Shown here piece after piece: positions 35,080 through 44,632 of a DNA stretch of 64,000 nucleotides (its first letter is position 1; each line of letters begins with the position of its first letter). The DNA comes from Micromonospora sp. CCTCC AA 2012012 (GTDB lineage: Bacteria; Actinomycetota; Actinomycetes; Mycobacteriales; Micromonosporaceae), in contig NZ_CP159342.1 in NCBI RefSeq assembly GCF_040499845.1, forward strand, positions 186,001 to 250,000, in the 5' to 3' direction. Both the position numbers and the translations under genes were made by a program. A model generated the notes under the pieces. The model saw only the letters and a list, made by a program, of their open reading frames with translations, was not told the origin of the DNA and searched no databases.

Positions 35080-35748
35080 TCAGTGGGTGCGGTGCCGGAT
35101 GAGCAGGGCGATCCCGGCGAGTCCAAAGGTGATCACGAGCATCACCCCGACGTTGAGCAGCAGCAGCCGCTGGAGTTCGCCGAGCACCTCGTCGATGTCC
35201 CGCGCCGGGTCCAGGCTGTCCTCCGGGATGACCCGCTCGCCGCCACCGACGCCGCCGGTGACCGTGTCGAACTGCCGCTCCAGCGGCACCCCGGCGGTCC
35301 GCAGCGTCTCGGACATGTTGAGCCGGCCGAAGAACCAGCCGGCCTTGGCCCGGGTGGCGCCGGGCTGCCGGGCCGGCCGGTAGACCCGCGGTCCGCCCTT
35401 GGCGAGCGGGTAGAGGTCGTACGTCGACCGGGGCGCGTCACCGGCGAGCACCACGATGGTGTACTTCGGACCGAGGCTGTCGGCGGCGGGCCCGCGCTGC
35501 TGCCCGGTGCTGCCGAGCCAGCTGACCTGGTCGATGACCGCGACCACCTCGGCGGGGTGGGTGTCGGGGCGCAGCCGCAGCGGCTGGCCGAGCCGGTCGC
35601 CGGTGATGTCCACCCCGGCCGGTGGCGGCTTCGGCGCGGTGCTGCCGGCAGCCCGGGCCGGTGCCGCGCCGACCAGTGCCAGTGAGCAGGCGGTGGCGAT
35701 CAGTGCGCCCGTCACCGCGGCCACCAGACGCTTCACCCTTCGGACCAT
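35080..35748 (-). CDS. Exported protein with C-terminal membrane anchor, unknown
   Basis: 222 residues from ATG 35748 behind GAGGAGG. It has a Sec signal peptide (LVAAVTGALIATACSLALVGAAPARA), an extracellular domain of about 150 residues (QPLRLRPDTHPAEVVAVIDQ, then YTIVVLAGDAPRSTYDLYPL), and a C-terminal transmembrane helix LLLLNVGVMLVITFGLAGIALLI with a basic cytoplasmic end. I recognise no domain. Divergent from the CopC-like gene, it could belong to the same envelope function, but nothing ties it to copper. Confidence 0.7.
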   Translation of the reverse strand: MVRRVKRLVAAVTGALIATACSLALVGAAPARAAGSTAPKPPPAGVDITGDRLGQPLRLRPDTHPAEVVAVIDQVSWLGSTGQQRGPAADSLGPKYTIVVLAGDAPRSTYDLYPLAKGGPRVYRPARQPGATRAKAGWFFGRLNMSETLRTAGVPLERQFDTVTGGVGGGERVIPEDSLDPARDIDEVLGELQRLLLLNVGVMLVITFGLAGIALLIRHRTH

Positions 35749-35972
35749 CGCCGCCTCCTCGCCCCGTTCGATGGGTGGCTTCCACTGCAGGTGACACGCT
35801 GACCGGCCGACGGCGGTGGTCGTGCCCGTACACCGGGTGCCCACCTCAAAGACTCCGCAGAACGTCGCTGGGTTGCAGCTGCTGGAAGAGTAATTGGAAC
35901 TATCTGCGATCTGCGCCCGACTAACTTGGGACCGTTGATCAGCGGCCGGATCGTACCTTTACGGAGGCGTGC

Positions 35973-36575
35973 ATGGGGGGCAGGGCCGGACGCGTGGCGC
36001 GTACCTGGATGACCGTTCTGGGGGTGGCGCTCGGCGTGTCACTGGCGTTGCCGGCCGCACCGGCGGCGGCACACAACTCGTTGACCGGCAGCAATCCCCG
36101 CGACGGGGCGCGGCTGGCGACGGCGCCGAAGCGGATCGAACTCCGCTTCCTCGCCACCCCGTCCCCCGATACGACGAAGATCACAGTCACCGGGCCGGAC
36201 AACGCTGCCGCCTCCGGCACACCGACCTTCGCCGGCAACCGGGTGAGCGTGCCCTTCGTCGCCGGTCCGTCCGGCGTCTACACGGTGGCGTACCAGGTCG
36301 GCTCGACCGACGGTCACCCGGTGCGGGGCCAGCTCACCTTCACCCTGACCACCGGGGCATCCGCCACCGCCTCCGCGGGCACCTCGGCGACCAGTCCATC
36401 TTCAGCCAGCGCGGCGCCGGCCACACCGCCACCCACCGCCACCGGCCCCTCGCCAGCCGCATCCACGGCGGACGACCCCGGTAGCAACGGATGGTGGTGG
36501 GCGCTCAGCGTGGTGATCGTCGCGCTGGCTGCGGGGTTGCTGCTGCTGCGCCGTCGCCGCGCCGGTCGTCGCTGA
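35973..36575 (+). CDS. CopC-like copper-binding protein with membrane anchor
   Basis: 200 residues from ATG 35973, 5 nt behind GGAGG. The signal peptide ends ALPAAPAAA, leaving His as predicted residue 1 (HNSLTGSNPRDGARL), the N-terminal copper brace position. GSTDGHPVRGQLTFTL supplies the Asp/His pair of the Cu(II) site. A Thr/Ser/Ala-rich linker leads to a C-terminal helix (WWWALSVVIVALAAGLLLL) and Arg tail, so the copper domain is tethered outside the membrane. No CopD or Cox partner is adjacent. The cleavage site is by eye. Confidence 0.88.
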   Translation: MGGRAGRVARTWMTVLGVALGVSLALPAAPAAAHNSLTGSNPRDGARLATAPKRIELRFLATPSPDTTKITVTGPDNAAASGTPTFAGNRVSVPFVAGPSGVYTVAYQVGSTDGHPVRGQLTFTLTTGASATASAGTSATSPSSASAAPATPPPTATGPSPAASTADDPGSNGWWWALSVVIVALAAGLLLLRRRRAGRR

Positions 36576-36634
36576 CCCCTTCCACTCGGGTCGCCGGTCG
36601 AACCCGGCACCGGACCGACCCACCCCCACGGGCC

Positions 36635-36705
36635 CTTTGCTCTGCAGCCATGGACGCAGCACCCGGGTGGCGCGCCGGTGATGCGTGGAGGGCTGCAGAG
36701 CAAAG
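36635..36705. repeat. Dispersed inverted-repeat element, copy 2 (intact)
   Basis: Perfect 15-bp inverted arms CTTTGCTCTGCAGCC (36635-36649) and GGCTGCAGAGCAAAG (36691-36705) around 41 nt with further inner pairing (ACGCA-CACC/GGTG-TGCGT). It begins 60 bp after the CopC-like gene and may also act as its terminator. Confidence 0.75.
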
Positions 36706-36729
36706 GCGGCACGGAGACCCCTGTCTCGG

Positions 36730-36838
36730 GCCGTCCGGGGCCGCGACCGCCGCCGTCCGGGCCCGCGACCGCCGCTGTCCGGGCCCGCGACCGCCGCTGT
36801 CCGGGGCCGCGACCGCCGCCGTCCGGGGCACTACCGCC
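36730..36838. repeat. 22-bp tandem repeat, about five units
   Basis: Units start at 36730, 36752, 36774, 36796 and 36818. The consensus is GC[C/T]GTCCGGG-[G/C]CCGCGACCGCC with one or two changes per unit; the last unit is 21 bp and degenerate. There is no spacer between units, and it is noncoding. Confidence 0.8.
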
Positions 36839-36848
36839 GGCGTACGAC

Positions 36849-36880
36849 GCAGGGCCCGCCGGCTGACCGGCGGGCCCTGC
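36849..36880. terminator. Strong hairpin at the 3' end of gltX
   Basis: A perfect 14-bp stem GCAGGGCCCGCCGG/CCGGCGGGCCCTGC with a 4-nt loop, 12 bp past the gltX stop. Confidence 0.8.
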
Positions 36881-36891
36881 GGATGTCGGGG

Positions 36892-38301
36892 TCAGACCAG
36901 GCGCACCCGGGCGGCGCGCAGCCGGGTCAGGGTGCGCTCGCGGCCGAGCACCTCGAGTGACTCGAAGAGCGGCAGCCCGACGGTGCGGCCGGTGACCGCG
37001 ACCCGGACCGGGGCCTGCGCCTTGCCGAGCTTCAGGCCGCGCTCGGCGCCGACCGCCTCCAGCGTGGACTTCAGCGTCTCGGCGTCCCAGGACTCCAACG
37101 CCTCGAACGCGGCGACGGCCGCGTCCAACAGGTCGGCCGCGCCCTCCTTCATGGCCTTGGCCCACGCCGCCTCGTCGATCAGCGGGTCGGCCAGGAAGAG
37201 GAAGTCGACGTTCGGCACGATCTCGCTGAGCACCGCGATCCGGGTCTGGGCGAGCGGCGCGACCGCGGCGAACGCGGCGGCGTCGAACTCCTCCGGCTGC
37301 CACGGCGGCGGGGCGATGGTGTCGGTGCCGGTCAGCCAGGGCTGGCAGGCGGCGACGAACTCCTCGACCGGCAGGGCGCGGATGTACTCCCCGTTGAACG
37401 CGCGCAGCTTCTTCTCGTCGAAGAACGCGGGGGAGGGGTTCACCTCCTCGAGCCGGAACTCGTCCTCGATCACCGACCAGGGCACGATCTCCCGGTCGCC
37501 GGAGGGCGCCCAGCCGAGCAGCATCAGATAGTTGCGCATCGCGCCGGCGAGGTAGCCCTCGTCCCGGTACGCCTCCAGGGCGACCTTGTCCCGCCGCTTG
37601 GAGAGCTTCTGCCGCTTCTCGTTGACCACCACCGGCACGTGCGCCCAGACCGGCGGCTTGACGCCGAGGGCGTCCCAGAGCAGCTGCTGCTTCGGGGTGT
37701 TGGGCAGGTGCTCCTCGGCCCGGATCACGTGGGTGATCCCCATCGTCATGTCGTCGACCACGTTGGCCAGCAGGAAGACCGGCGACCCGTCGCCCCGGGC
37801 GATGACGAAGTCCTCGATCAGCTTGTTCTCGAAGGTCGGCTCACCGCGGATCAGGTCGACCACCACGGTCTCGCCCTCGTCGGGCGTACGGAAGCGCAGC
37901 GCCCGCCCCTCGCCGGCCTCAAGCCCGCGGTCGCGGCAGAAGCCGTCGTAGCCCTGGTACTGGGAGCCGGTGCGGGCCTGCACGGCCTCCCGGGTGCAGT
38001 CGCAGTAGTACGCCCGGCCGGCGTCGTGCAGCCGCTGCGCGGCGGCCCGGTGCTCCCCGGCATACGACGACTGGAAGTACGGGCCCTCGTAGCTGCCGCG
38101 CTCGATGCCGATCCAGTCCAGCGCCGACAGGATGCCCTCGGTCCACTCGGGCTTGTTGCGGGCCGCGTCGGTGTCCTCGATGCGGAGCACGAACACCCCG
38201 CCCTGCTGCCTGGCGTAGATCCAGTTCTGCAGGGCCGAGCGGGCGCCGCCGACGTGGAACATACCGGTCGGGGAAGGGGCGAAGCGTACACGTACCGTCA
38301 C
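36892..38301 (-). CDS. gltX: Glutamyl-tRNA synthetase
   Basis: 469 residues from GTG 38301. Class I signature [16 protein letters not shown] (HIGH-type, at about 9-24) and [11 protein letters not shown] (KMSKS-type). The zinc-like region [13 protein letters not shown] follows the bacterial GluRS pattern. It charges tRNA-Glu and, in actinomycetes, also tRNA-Gln for amidotransfer (family knowledge). It has a leaderless promoter at 38313-38308 and a terminator downstream. It is a single-gene unit. Confidence 0.94.
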   Translation of the reverse strand: MTVRVRFAPSPTGMFHVGGARSALQNWIYARQQGGVFVLRIEDTDAARNKPEWTEGILSALDWIGIERGSYEGPYFQSSYAGEHRAAAQRLHDAGRAYYCDCTREAVQARTGSQYQGYDGFCRDRGLEAGEGRALRFRTPDEGETVVVDLIRGEPTFENKLIEDFVIARGDGSPVFLLANVVDDMTMGITHVIRAEEHLPNTPKQQLLWDALGVKPPVWAHVPVVVNEKRQKLSKRRDKVALEAYRDEGYLAGAMRNYLMLLGWAPSGDREIVPWSVIEDEFRLEEVNPSPAFFDEKKLRAFNGEYIRALPVEEFVAACQPWLTGTDTIAPPPWQPEEFDAAAFAAVAPLAQTRIAVLSEIVPNVDFLFLADPLIDEAAWAKAMKEGAADLLDAAVAAFEALESWDAETLKSTLEAVGAERGLKLGKAQAPVRVAVTGRTVGLPLFESLEVLGRERTLTRLRAARVRLV

Positions 38302-38307
38302 GCCCCC

Positions 38308-38313
38308 AGCCTA
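38308..38313 (-). promoter_or_regulatory. Leaderless -10 (TAGGCT) for gltX
   Basis: TAGGCT on the minus strand stands 6 nt before GTG 38301 with only G/C-rich spacer and no ribosome site. Confidence 0.6.
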
Positions 38314-38347
38314 CGGCCGCCGCCCAGCGGATTACCGAGGGGGCCGG

Positions 38348-39625
38348 TCAGGGCACCGAGCGGATCTTGAGGACCAGGGCGCTGCCGAGCAGGGTGACCG
38401 CGGCGGTGACCGCGTAGAGGGTGGGATAGCCGCCGAGGTGGACCACGATCGGGGCCGACAGCGCCGGCCCGAGCACCTGCGGCGCCGAGTTCGCGATGTT
38501 GATCACGCCGAGGTCCTTGGCCCGGTCGGTCGCGGCCGGCAGCACCTGGGTGATCAGCGCCGCGTCCACCGCCAGATAGACGCCGTAGCCGGCGCCGAGC
38601 AGCAGCGCCGCAACGACGGCCATCGGCCAGACCGGCGCGACGGCGAGCAGCAGTGCCGCCACCGCCATGATCAACCCCGAGGTGATCACGAAGACCTTGC
38701 GCCGCCCGGAGCGGTCGGACAGCCGACCGGCGACCACGGCGGTGAGCATCATGCCGACCGTGTAGAGCAGGATCAGCACCAGCAGCCCACCCTCGGGGTC
38801 GGCGACCCGCACCCCGTCGGTGAGGAAGTACAGCAGGTAGAGGGTGCCCAGCGCGTTGCCGGTCTGGACCAGGAACCGGGTGAACCAGGCCCAGGCGAAG
38901 TCGGGGTGCCGGCGCGGGCTGATCCAGAGCGAGGCGAGCAGCCCGCGCAGCCGCAACGCCGACCGGTGCTCGCGCGGCAGCGGGTCGTCGGCGGTGAGCA
39001 GCGCGAACGGCAGCGCCAGCAGCAGCATCACCGCGGCGATCGCGGCGTACCCGGCGGCGTTGCCGGTGACCAGCGCGGTGACCAGGACCGCGCCGAGCAC
39101 CAGGCCGAGCGCCTGCGGGATGCCCACCCAGCCGGAGACCCCGCCGCGCTGCGCCACCGGCACCCGGTCCGGGATGGCGGCGGTGAGGCTGGCCAGCATC
39201 GCGTTGAAGCAGACCTGCGCGGCGACCCAGCCCAGCGCCACCCCGGCGATGGTGTCCTGGCGGGCCAGCAGCACCAGCGCCGCCGCGCCGAGCACCGCGC
39301 CGGAGGCGGTCCAGACGTGCCGCCGGCCGAGGTGCCGGTTGGCGAGCCGGATGACCGTCCGGTCCGACAGCGCCCCGGCGAGCGGGTTGGCCAGCACCGC
39401 GGCGAGCGCGCCGAGCCCGGTGACGACCGCCAGCATCGCCTCCTTGTCGCCCGGCGCGATCCGTTCCACCTGCTGCGGCAGCAGCACCTGGATCGGGGTG
39501 AAGAAGGCCATCCAGACGCCCAGGTTGGCCGCGAAGATCAGCGCGATCCAGCTCCGCCGGACCGGCACGGTCGGTTCGGCGAGTGCCGCCGGCAACGACG
39601 CCGGCGTCGGGTCCACCGTGGTCAC
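38348..39625 (-). CDS. MFS transporter, likely sugar-related
   Basis: 425 residues from GTG 39625, which overlaps the beta-glucosidase stop (GTGA). It has twelve hydrophobic helices. The loop after helix 2 carries GALSDRTVIRLANRHLGRR, and an equivalent GRLSDRSGRRKVF occurs in the second half, as in MFS family A motifs. Coupling to a GH1 glucosidase suggests uptake of a glucoside or its sugar (inference). A drug exporter role is not excluded. Confidence 0.85.
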   Translation of the reverse strand: MTTVDPTPASLPAALAEPTVPVRRSWIALIFAANLGVWMAFFTPIQVLLPQQVERIAPGDKEAMLAVVTGLGALAAVLANPLAGALSDRTVIRLANRHLGRRHVWTASGAVLGAAALVLLARQDTIAGVALGWVAAQVCFNAMLASLTAAIPDRVPVAQRGGVSGWVGIPQALGLVLGAVLVTALVTGNAAGYAAIAAVMLLLALPFALLTADDPLPREHRSALRLRGLLASLWISPRRHPDFAWAWFTRFLVQTGNALGTLYLLYFLTDGVRVADPEGGLLVLILLYTVGMMLTAVVAGRLSDRSGRRKVFVITSGLIMAVAALLLAVAPVWPMAVVAALLLGAGYGVYLAVDAALITQVLPAATDRAKDLGVINIANSAPQVLGPALSAPIVVHLGGYPTLYAVTAAVTLLGSALVLKIRSVP

Positions 39626-40953
39626 CGCCGGACCACCGCGTCCCGGAACCAGGCGTACGACGACTTGGGGGTACGCCGCTGCGACGGGTAGTCGACGTGC
39701 ACCAGCCCGAACCGCTTGGTGAACCCCTCGGCCCACTCCCAGTTGTCCAGCAGCGACCAGACGAAGTACCCGGTCACGTCGACGCCCGCGTCGATCGCCT
39801 CGCGGACCGCGCGCAGGTGTCCGTCCAGGTAGGCGATCCGCTCGGGGTCGTGCACCCGGCCGTCGGCGTCCGGCACGTCGTCGTAGGCGCAGCCGCTCTC
39901 GGTCACCTGGATCGGCGGGAGCCGGTCGCCGTACCGGTCGCGGAGTCCGACGAGCAGCTCGCGCAGCCCGTCCGGGACGACCGGCCAGTCGAAGGCGGTG
40001 CGCGGCCAGCCGTCGAGCGGGACGATCTCGAAGGGCAGCGGGGAGTCCTCCTCGGCCGCCCGGATGCCCGTCGGGTTGTAGTAGTTCACCCCGAGCACGT
40101 CGATCGGGGCGGCGATCACGTCCAGGTCCCCGTCCCGGACCACCCCCGGATCGAAGCCCGGCTCCTCGGGATAGCCGAGCCCGAGCAGCGGGTCGGTGAA
40201 GAGCCGGTTGTGCAGCGCGTCGTACGCCGCCCCGGCGGCCCGGTCGGCGGCGGTGTCGCCGGCGAGCCGGACCGGGGAGTAGTTGTTGGCGATCGCCACC
40301 GGGCTGCTGCTGCGGGCCCGCAGCGCCGACACCGCGAGCCCGTGCCCGAGGAGCTGGTGGTGGGCCACCGGGAAGGCGTCGAAGAGCAGCATCCGGCCGG
40401 GGGCGTGCATGCCCATCCCGTGCCCGAGGCTCATGTGGATGAACGGCTCGTTGAGGGTGATCCAGAGTTTCACCCGGTCGCCGAGGCGGGCGGCGACCAG
40501 GTCCGCGTACTCGGCGAAGCGGGCGGCGGTGTCCCGGTTGAGCCAGCCGCCGGCGTCCTCCAGGGCCTGCGGCAGGTCCCAGTGGAAGAGGGTGGCGACC
40601 GGGTCGACGCCCCGCCGGAGCAGCTCGTCCACCAGCCGGTCATAGAAGTCCAGCCCCGCTGCGTTGGCCGCCCCGGTGCCGGTGGGCTGCACCCGGGGCC
40701 AGGCGATCGAGAACCGGTACGCGGACACCCCGAGCCCGGCCAGCAGGGCGACGTCCTCGGCGTACCGGTGGTAGTGGTCGCAGGCGACGTCGCCGGTGCT
40801 GCCGTCGGCGATCCGGCCGGGGGTGTGGGCGAAGGTGTCCCAGATGGAGGGTCCCCGGCCGTCGGCGTCGACCGCGCCCTCGATCTGGTGGGCGGAGGTG
40901 GACACCCCCCAGCGGAACCCGGTGGGGAACTCCGGCATCGACGCGGTGGTCAT
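39622..40953 (-). CDS. GH1 beta-glucosidase
   Basis: 443 residues from ATG 40953, with GGAGG upstream. The N-terminus is FPTGFRWGVSTSAHQIEGAV. The acid/base Glu is in WITLNEPFIHM and the nucleophile Glu in IQVTESGCAYDD, a variant of ITENG. It is cytoplasmic, with no signal peptide, so it acts on imported beta-glucosides or galactosides. It is translationally coupled to the MFS gene. No local LacI regulator is present. Confidence 0.94.
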   Translation of the reverse strand: MTTASMPEFPTGFRWGVSTSAHQIEGAVDADGRGPSIWDTFAHTPGRIADGSTGDVACDHYHRYAEDVALLAGLGVSAYRFSIAWPRVQPTGTGAANAAGLDFYDRLVDELLRRGVDPVATLFHWDLPQALEDAGGWLNRDTAARFAEYADLVAARLGDRVKLWITLNEPFIHMSLGHGMGMHAPGRMLLFDAFPVAHHQLLGHGLAVSALRARSSSPVAIANNYSPVRLAGDTAADRAAGAAYDALHNRLFTDPLLGLGYPEEPGFDPGVVRDGDLDVIAAPIDVLGVNYYNPTGIRAAEEDSPLPFEIVPLDGWPRTAFDWPVVPDGLRELLVGLRDRYGDRLPPIQVTESGCAYDDVPDADGRVHDPERIAYLDGHLRAVREAIDAGVDVTGYFVWSLLDNWEWAEGFTKRFGLVHVDYPSQRRTPKSSYAWFRDAVVRR

Positions 40954-41089
40954 TCGCCCTCCCAGAAACGCGAAGCGTGTTCGGGACTCTAGGGGGCGTG
41001 CCGCCGATACGCCATAGGCCCGCGAGGACCGCTGGCGCAAGGGTTTTCGGCGTGTCTTTGCGGAACCCGTCCAGGTAAGTCCGATTTAC

Positions 41090-41104
41090 CGCATACAGTG
41101 CGGA
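41090..41104. promoter_or_regulatory. Inverted repeat overlapping a -10-like box
   Basis: CCGCA-TACAG-TGCGG, perfect 5-bp arms centred on TACAGT (41095-41100), about 40 bp before the SRPBCC gene and between divergent promoters. It may be an operator or only a small hairpin. Confidence 0.35.
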
Positions 41105-41141
41105 ATATCGCGGATGTGTCCTTAGTGGGGGAAAGACAGAA

Positions 41142-41588
41142 ATGATCCTCGTGGAACGCAGTGCGCACGTGATGGCGCCGATGGAAGTGGTCTGGGACGT
41201 CGTCCAGCGGGCCGAGCAGTTGCCGGCCTGGCTGGCGGGGGTCCGCGCGGCCGAGGTCCTCTCCGGGGAGGGCTTCGGCCGACGGCAGCTCGTCCAGGCC
41301 GGGCGCGGTTCGGCGCACGAGGCCGAGGTGATCGCCTACCAGGAGCCCACCCTGATCGGCTGGCGCGAGCGGGCCAAGGGGGCTGGTGCCCGCGCCGAGG
41401 CGCGCACCGAGATCTACGTACAGCTCACCCCGGACGAGGAGGAGGGCGGGACCGTCGTGCGGCTCATCGTCGTACGCTGGCCCGCCGGGCCGGTCAAGGC
41501 GGCCCTGCTCCGGCTCGGCCTGCGTCGGGTGGGCGCCGACCTGGAGGACTCGCTGGCCCGGCTGACCGACCTGGCCGCCGTCGGTTGA
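41142..41588 (+). CDS. SRPBCC-family (polyketide cyclase-like) protein
   Basis: 148 residues from ATG 41142, with GGGGGAAAG just upstream. The helix-grip pattern is ILVERSAHVMAPMEVVWDVV, QLPAWLAGVRAAEVL, and a long C-terminal helix (KAALLRLGLRRVGADLEDSL). A single-domain hydrophobic-ligand binder; its role is unknown. It is divergent from the beta-glucosidase. Confidence 0.8.
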   Translation: MILVERSAHVMAPMEVVWDVVQRAEQLPAWLAGVRAAEVLSGEGFGRRQLVQAGRGSAHEAEVIAYQEPTLIGWRERAKGAGARAEARTEIYVQLTPDEEEGGTVVRLIVVRWPAGPVKAALLRLGLRRVGADLEDSLARLTDLAAVG

Positions 41589-41618
41589 CCGGCCCGTCCC
41601 GGCGTCGCCCGCGATGAC

Positions 41619-41655
41619 GATGGTCCGGCGTCCCCACCAGGGACGCCGGACCATC
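41619..41655. terminator. Terminator after the SRPBCC gene
   Basis: A perfect 15-bp stem GATGGTCCGGCGTCC/GGACGCCGGACCATC with a 7-nt loop. Confidence 0.8.
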
Positions 41656-41678
41656 GCCACTCCACCCGCCGGACGACG

Positions 41679-41711
41679 AAGGGCCCGGCGCGGAGCGCGC
41701 GCCGGGCCCTT
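41679..41711 (-). terminator. Terminator after aceE
   Basis: A 14-bp stem AAGGGCCCGGCGCG/CGCGCCGGGCCCTT with a 5-nt loop, 13 bp past the aceE stop. Confidence 0.8.
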
Positions 41712-41723
41712 TCGCGTACGGGT

Positions 41724-44468
41724 CTAGCTGTCGCCGCCGGTCTCCCCGACCGGGGCGGCGTTGACGTCGTCCAGTGCGTACTTCTTGGCGGCCTCGGCCG
41801 GGACGTGCGCCGGGACCACGCCGCGCAGCGCGAGCTGGCGCAGCGTCGCCACCGCGACCGACTCGGCGTCGACGTGGAAATGCCGACGCAGCGCGTGCCG
41901 GGTGTCCGACATGCCGAAGCCGTCGGTGCCGAGCGAGGTGTAGTCGCCCGGTACCCAGCGGGAGATCAGGTCCGGCACCGCGCGCATCCAGTCGCTGACC
42001 GCGACCTTCGGCCCGTCGGCGTCGGCCAGCTTCCGCTGGATGTACGGCACCCGCTGCTCGCCACCCGGGTTGAGCAGGTTGTGCTCCTCGCACTCCACCG
42101 CGTCCCGGCGCAGCTCGGTCCAGGAGGTCACCGACCAGACGTCGGCGGCCACGCCCCAGTCCTCGGCCAGGATCTCCTGCGCCTTGAGCGCCCACTGCAT
42201 GCCGGTGCCGGAGGCCAGGATGTTCGCCTTCGGCGCGTCCCCGTCCACCTGTGGCGCGGGCGAGTAGCGGTAGATGCCCTTGAGGATGCCCTCGACGTCC
42301 ACGCCCTGCGGCTCGGCCGGCTGGAAGATCGGCTCGTTGTAGACCGTCAGGTAGTAGAAGACGTTCTCCTGCGCGTCCCCGTACATCCGGTGCAGGCCGT
42401 TCTCCATGATGTGCGCCAGCTCGAACGCGAACGCCGCGTCGTAGGCGACCACCGCCGGGTTGGTGGCGGCGAGGAGCAGCGAGTGCCCGTCCTCGTGCTG
42501 GAGGCCCTCACCGTTGAGCGTGGTCCGGCCCGCGGTGGCGCCGAGCACGAAGCCCCGCGCCATCTGGTCGGCCGCCGCCCAGAAGCCGTCGCCGGTGCGC
42601 TGGAAGCCGAACATCGAATAGAAGATGTACAGCGGGATCATCGGCTCGCCGTGGGTGGCGTACGAGGTGCCGGCCGCGGTGAACGACGCCACCGAACCGG
42701 CCTCGTTGATGCCCTCGTGCAGGATCTGACCGCTGGTGGCCTCCTTGTACGACAGGAACAGCTCCCGGTCCACCGAGGTGTACCGCTGGCCGTGCGGCGA
42801 GTAGATCTTCGCCGTCGGGAAGAGCGAGTCCATGCCGAAGGTGCGGGCCTCGTCCGGGATGATCGGCACCCAGCGCTTGCCGAACTCCTTGTCCTTCATC
42901 ACGTCCTTGAGCAGGCGGACGAAGGCCATCGTGGTGGCCACCTTCTGCTTGCCCGAGCCGCGCTTGACGTCGGAGAAGCGCTCGCTGCCGGGGATGGTCA
43001 GCCGGGTGCCGGTGGTCCGCCGGGACGGCAGGTAGCCCCCGAGCTGCTGCCGCCGCTCGCGGAGGTACTGCACCTCCTCGGACTTCTCACCCGGGTTGTA
43101 GTACGGCGGGAGGTAGGGGTTCTCCTCCAACTGCTTGTCCGGGATGTCCAGGTAGAGCCGGTCGCGGAAGAGCTTCAGGTCCTCCAGCGTCAGCTTCTTC
43201 ATCTGGTGGGTGGCGTTGCGGGCCTCGAAGTGCGAGCCGAGCGTCCAGCCCTTGATCGTCTTGGCCAGGATCACCGTCGGCTGACCGGTGTGCTCCATCG
43301 CCGCCTTGTAGGCCGCGTAGAGCTTCCGGTAGTCGTGCCCGCCCCGCTTGAGGTTCCAGATCTCGTCGTCCGACAGGTGCTCGACCATCTTGCGGGTCCG
43401 CGGGTCGCGGCCGAAGAAGTGCTCCCGGACGTACGCCCCGGACTCCGCCTTGTAGGTCTGGTAGTCACCGTCGGGCGTGGTGTTCATCAGGTTGACCAGC
43501 GCACCGTCGGTGTCCGCCGCGAGCAGCGGGTCCCACTCCCGGCCCCAGACCACCTTGATGACGTTCCAGCCGGCGCCCCGGAAGAACGCCTCCAGCTCCT
43601 GCATGACCTTGCCGTTGCCGCGGACCGGGCCGTCCAGGCGCTGGAGGTTGCAGTTGATCACGAAGGTGAGGTTGTCCAGCTCCTCGCGGGCCGCCACGCC
43701 GATCGCGCCCAGCGACTCGACCTCGTCCATCTCACCGTCACCGAGGAACGCCCAGACGTGCTGCTGGGAGGTGTCCTTGATGCCCCGGTGGTGCAGGTAG
43801 CGGTTGAACCGGGCCTGGTAGATCGCGTTGAGCGGCCCGAGGCCCATCGAGACGGTGGGGAACTCCCAGAAGTCCGGCATCAACCGCGGGTGCGGGTACG
43901 ACGGCAGCCCGCCACCCGGGTGGGACAGCTCCTGCCGGAATCCGTCGAGCTGGTCCTCGCTGAGCCGCCCCTCCATGAACGCCCGCGCGTACATGCCGGG
44001 GGAGGCGTGACCCTGGTAGAAGATGTGGTCGCCACCGCCCGGGTGGTCCTTGCCCCGGAAGAAGTGGTTGAAGCCCACCTCGTAGAGCGAGGCGGAGCTG
44101 GCGAAGGTGGAGATGTGGCCGCCCACGCCGATCTCGGGGCGCTGCGCGCGGTGCACCAGCATGGCGGCGTTCCACCGGATGTAGGCCCGGATCCGCCGCT
44201 CGATGTGCTCGTCGCCCGGGAACCACGGCTCCCGCTCCGGCGGGATGGAGTTGATGTAGTCGGTGGTGGTCAGGGACGGCACCCCGACCTGTCGCTCGCG
44301 GGCCCGCTCCAGCAGGCGCAGCATGACGTACCGGGCGCGCTTGGTTCCGCGCTCGTCGATGACACCGTCGAGCGACTCGACCCATTCGCCGGTCTCTTCA
44401 GGGTCGATGTCCGGAAGCTGGCTCGGCAGACCAGCGGTGATCACCGGGCGCTTGCGTTCCGTAGCCAC
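41724..44468 (-). CDS. aceE: Pyruvate dehydrogenase E1, homodimeric
   Basis: 914 residues, the normal length. The thiamine diphosphate site is [17 protein letters not shown] with [17 protein letters not shown] downstream. [20 protein letters not shown] and [16 protein letters not shown] are AceE signatures. It decarboxylates pyruvate and passes acetyl to an E2 lipoyl protein; actinobacteria pair it with a shared E2/E3 encoded elsewhere (family knowledge). It has its own terminator and a palindrome in the promoter region (44522-44540). It is divergent from yjbQ. Confidence 0.95.
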   Translation of the reverse strand: MATERKRPVITAGLPSQLPDIDPEETGEWVESLDGVIDERGTKRARYVMLRLLERARERQVGVPSLTTTDYINSIPPEREPWFPGDEHIERRIRAYIRWNAAMLVHRAQRPEIGVGGHISTFASSASLYEVGFNHFFRGKDHPGGGDHIFYQGHASPGMYARAFMEGRLSEDQLDGFRQELSHPGGGLPSYPHPRLMPDFWEFPTVSMGLGPLNAIYQARFNRYLHHRGIKDTSQQHVWAFLGDGEMDEVESLGAIGVAAREELDNLTFVINCNLQRLDGPVRGNGKVMQELEAFFRGAGWNVIKVVWGREWDPLLAADTDGALVNLMNTTPDGDYQTYKAESGAYVREHFFGRDPRTRKMVEHLSDDEIWNLKRGGHDYRKLYAAYKAAMEHTGQPTVILAKTIKGWTLGSHFEARNATHQMKKLTLEDLKLFRDRLYLDIPDKQLEENPYLPPYYNPGEKSEEVQYLRERRQQLGGYLPSRRTTGTRLTIPGSERFSDVKRGSGKQKVATTMAFVRLLKDVMKDKEFGKRWVPIIPDEARTFGMDSLFPTAKIYSPHGQRYTSVDRELFLSYKEATSGQILHEGINEAGSVASFTAAGTSYATHGEPMIPLYIFYSMFGFQRTGDGFWAAADQMARGFVLGATAGRTTLNGEGLQHEDGHSLLLAATNPAVVAYDAAFAFELAHIMENGLHRMYGDAQENVFYYLTVYNEPIFQPAEPQGVDVEGILKGIYRYSPAPQVDGDAPKANILASGTGMQWALKAQEILAEDWGVAADVWSVTSWTELRRDAVECEEHNLLNPGGEQRVPYIQRKLADADGPKVAVSDWMRAVPDLISRWVPGDYTSLGTDGFGMSDTRHALRRHFHVDAESVAVATLRQLALRGVVPAHVPAEAAKKYALDDVNAAPVGETGGDS

Positions 44469-44521
44469 AGGCGTTCCCTCGGTTGTGTGTGGGATAGGTC
44501 TCTAGCGCCATCCTGCCCCCT

Positions 44522-44540
44522 GGTGACGCCAGTCGTCACC
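44522..44540. promoter_or_regulatory. Candidate operator in the aceE-yjbQ divergent spacer
   Basis: GGTGAC-7 nt-GTCACC, a perfect 6-bp inverted repeat 54 bp upstream of aceE. It is a possible pyruvate or growth regulator site; no regulator is identified. Confidence 0.4.
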
Positions 44541-44632
44541 TCTGGCTCCCCCAGACGCGACGCTCAACACAGGTACCCACCAGTAACTTTGTCCGGCGGC
44601 GGTTCCCGACGCGCTGCGGGAGAATGAGCCTC

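Noticed and set aside
36730..36838. Possible CRISPR array
   Set aside because: Repeats are contiguous 22-bp units without unique spacers, and no cas genes are nearby.
41805..44627. 940-codon open frame antisense to aceE
   Set aside because: Mirror of the aceE codon pattern; no ribosome site or recognisable domain.
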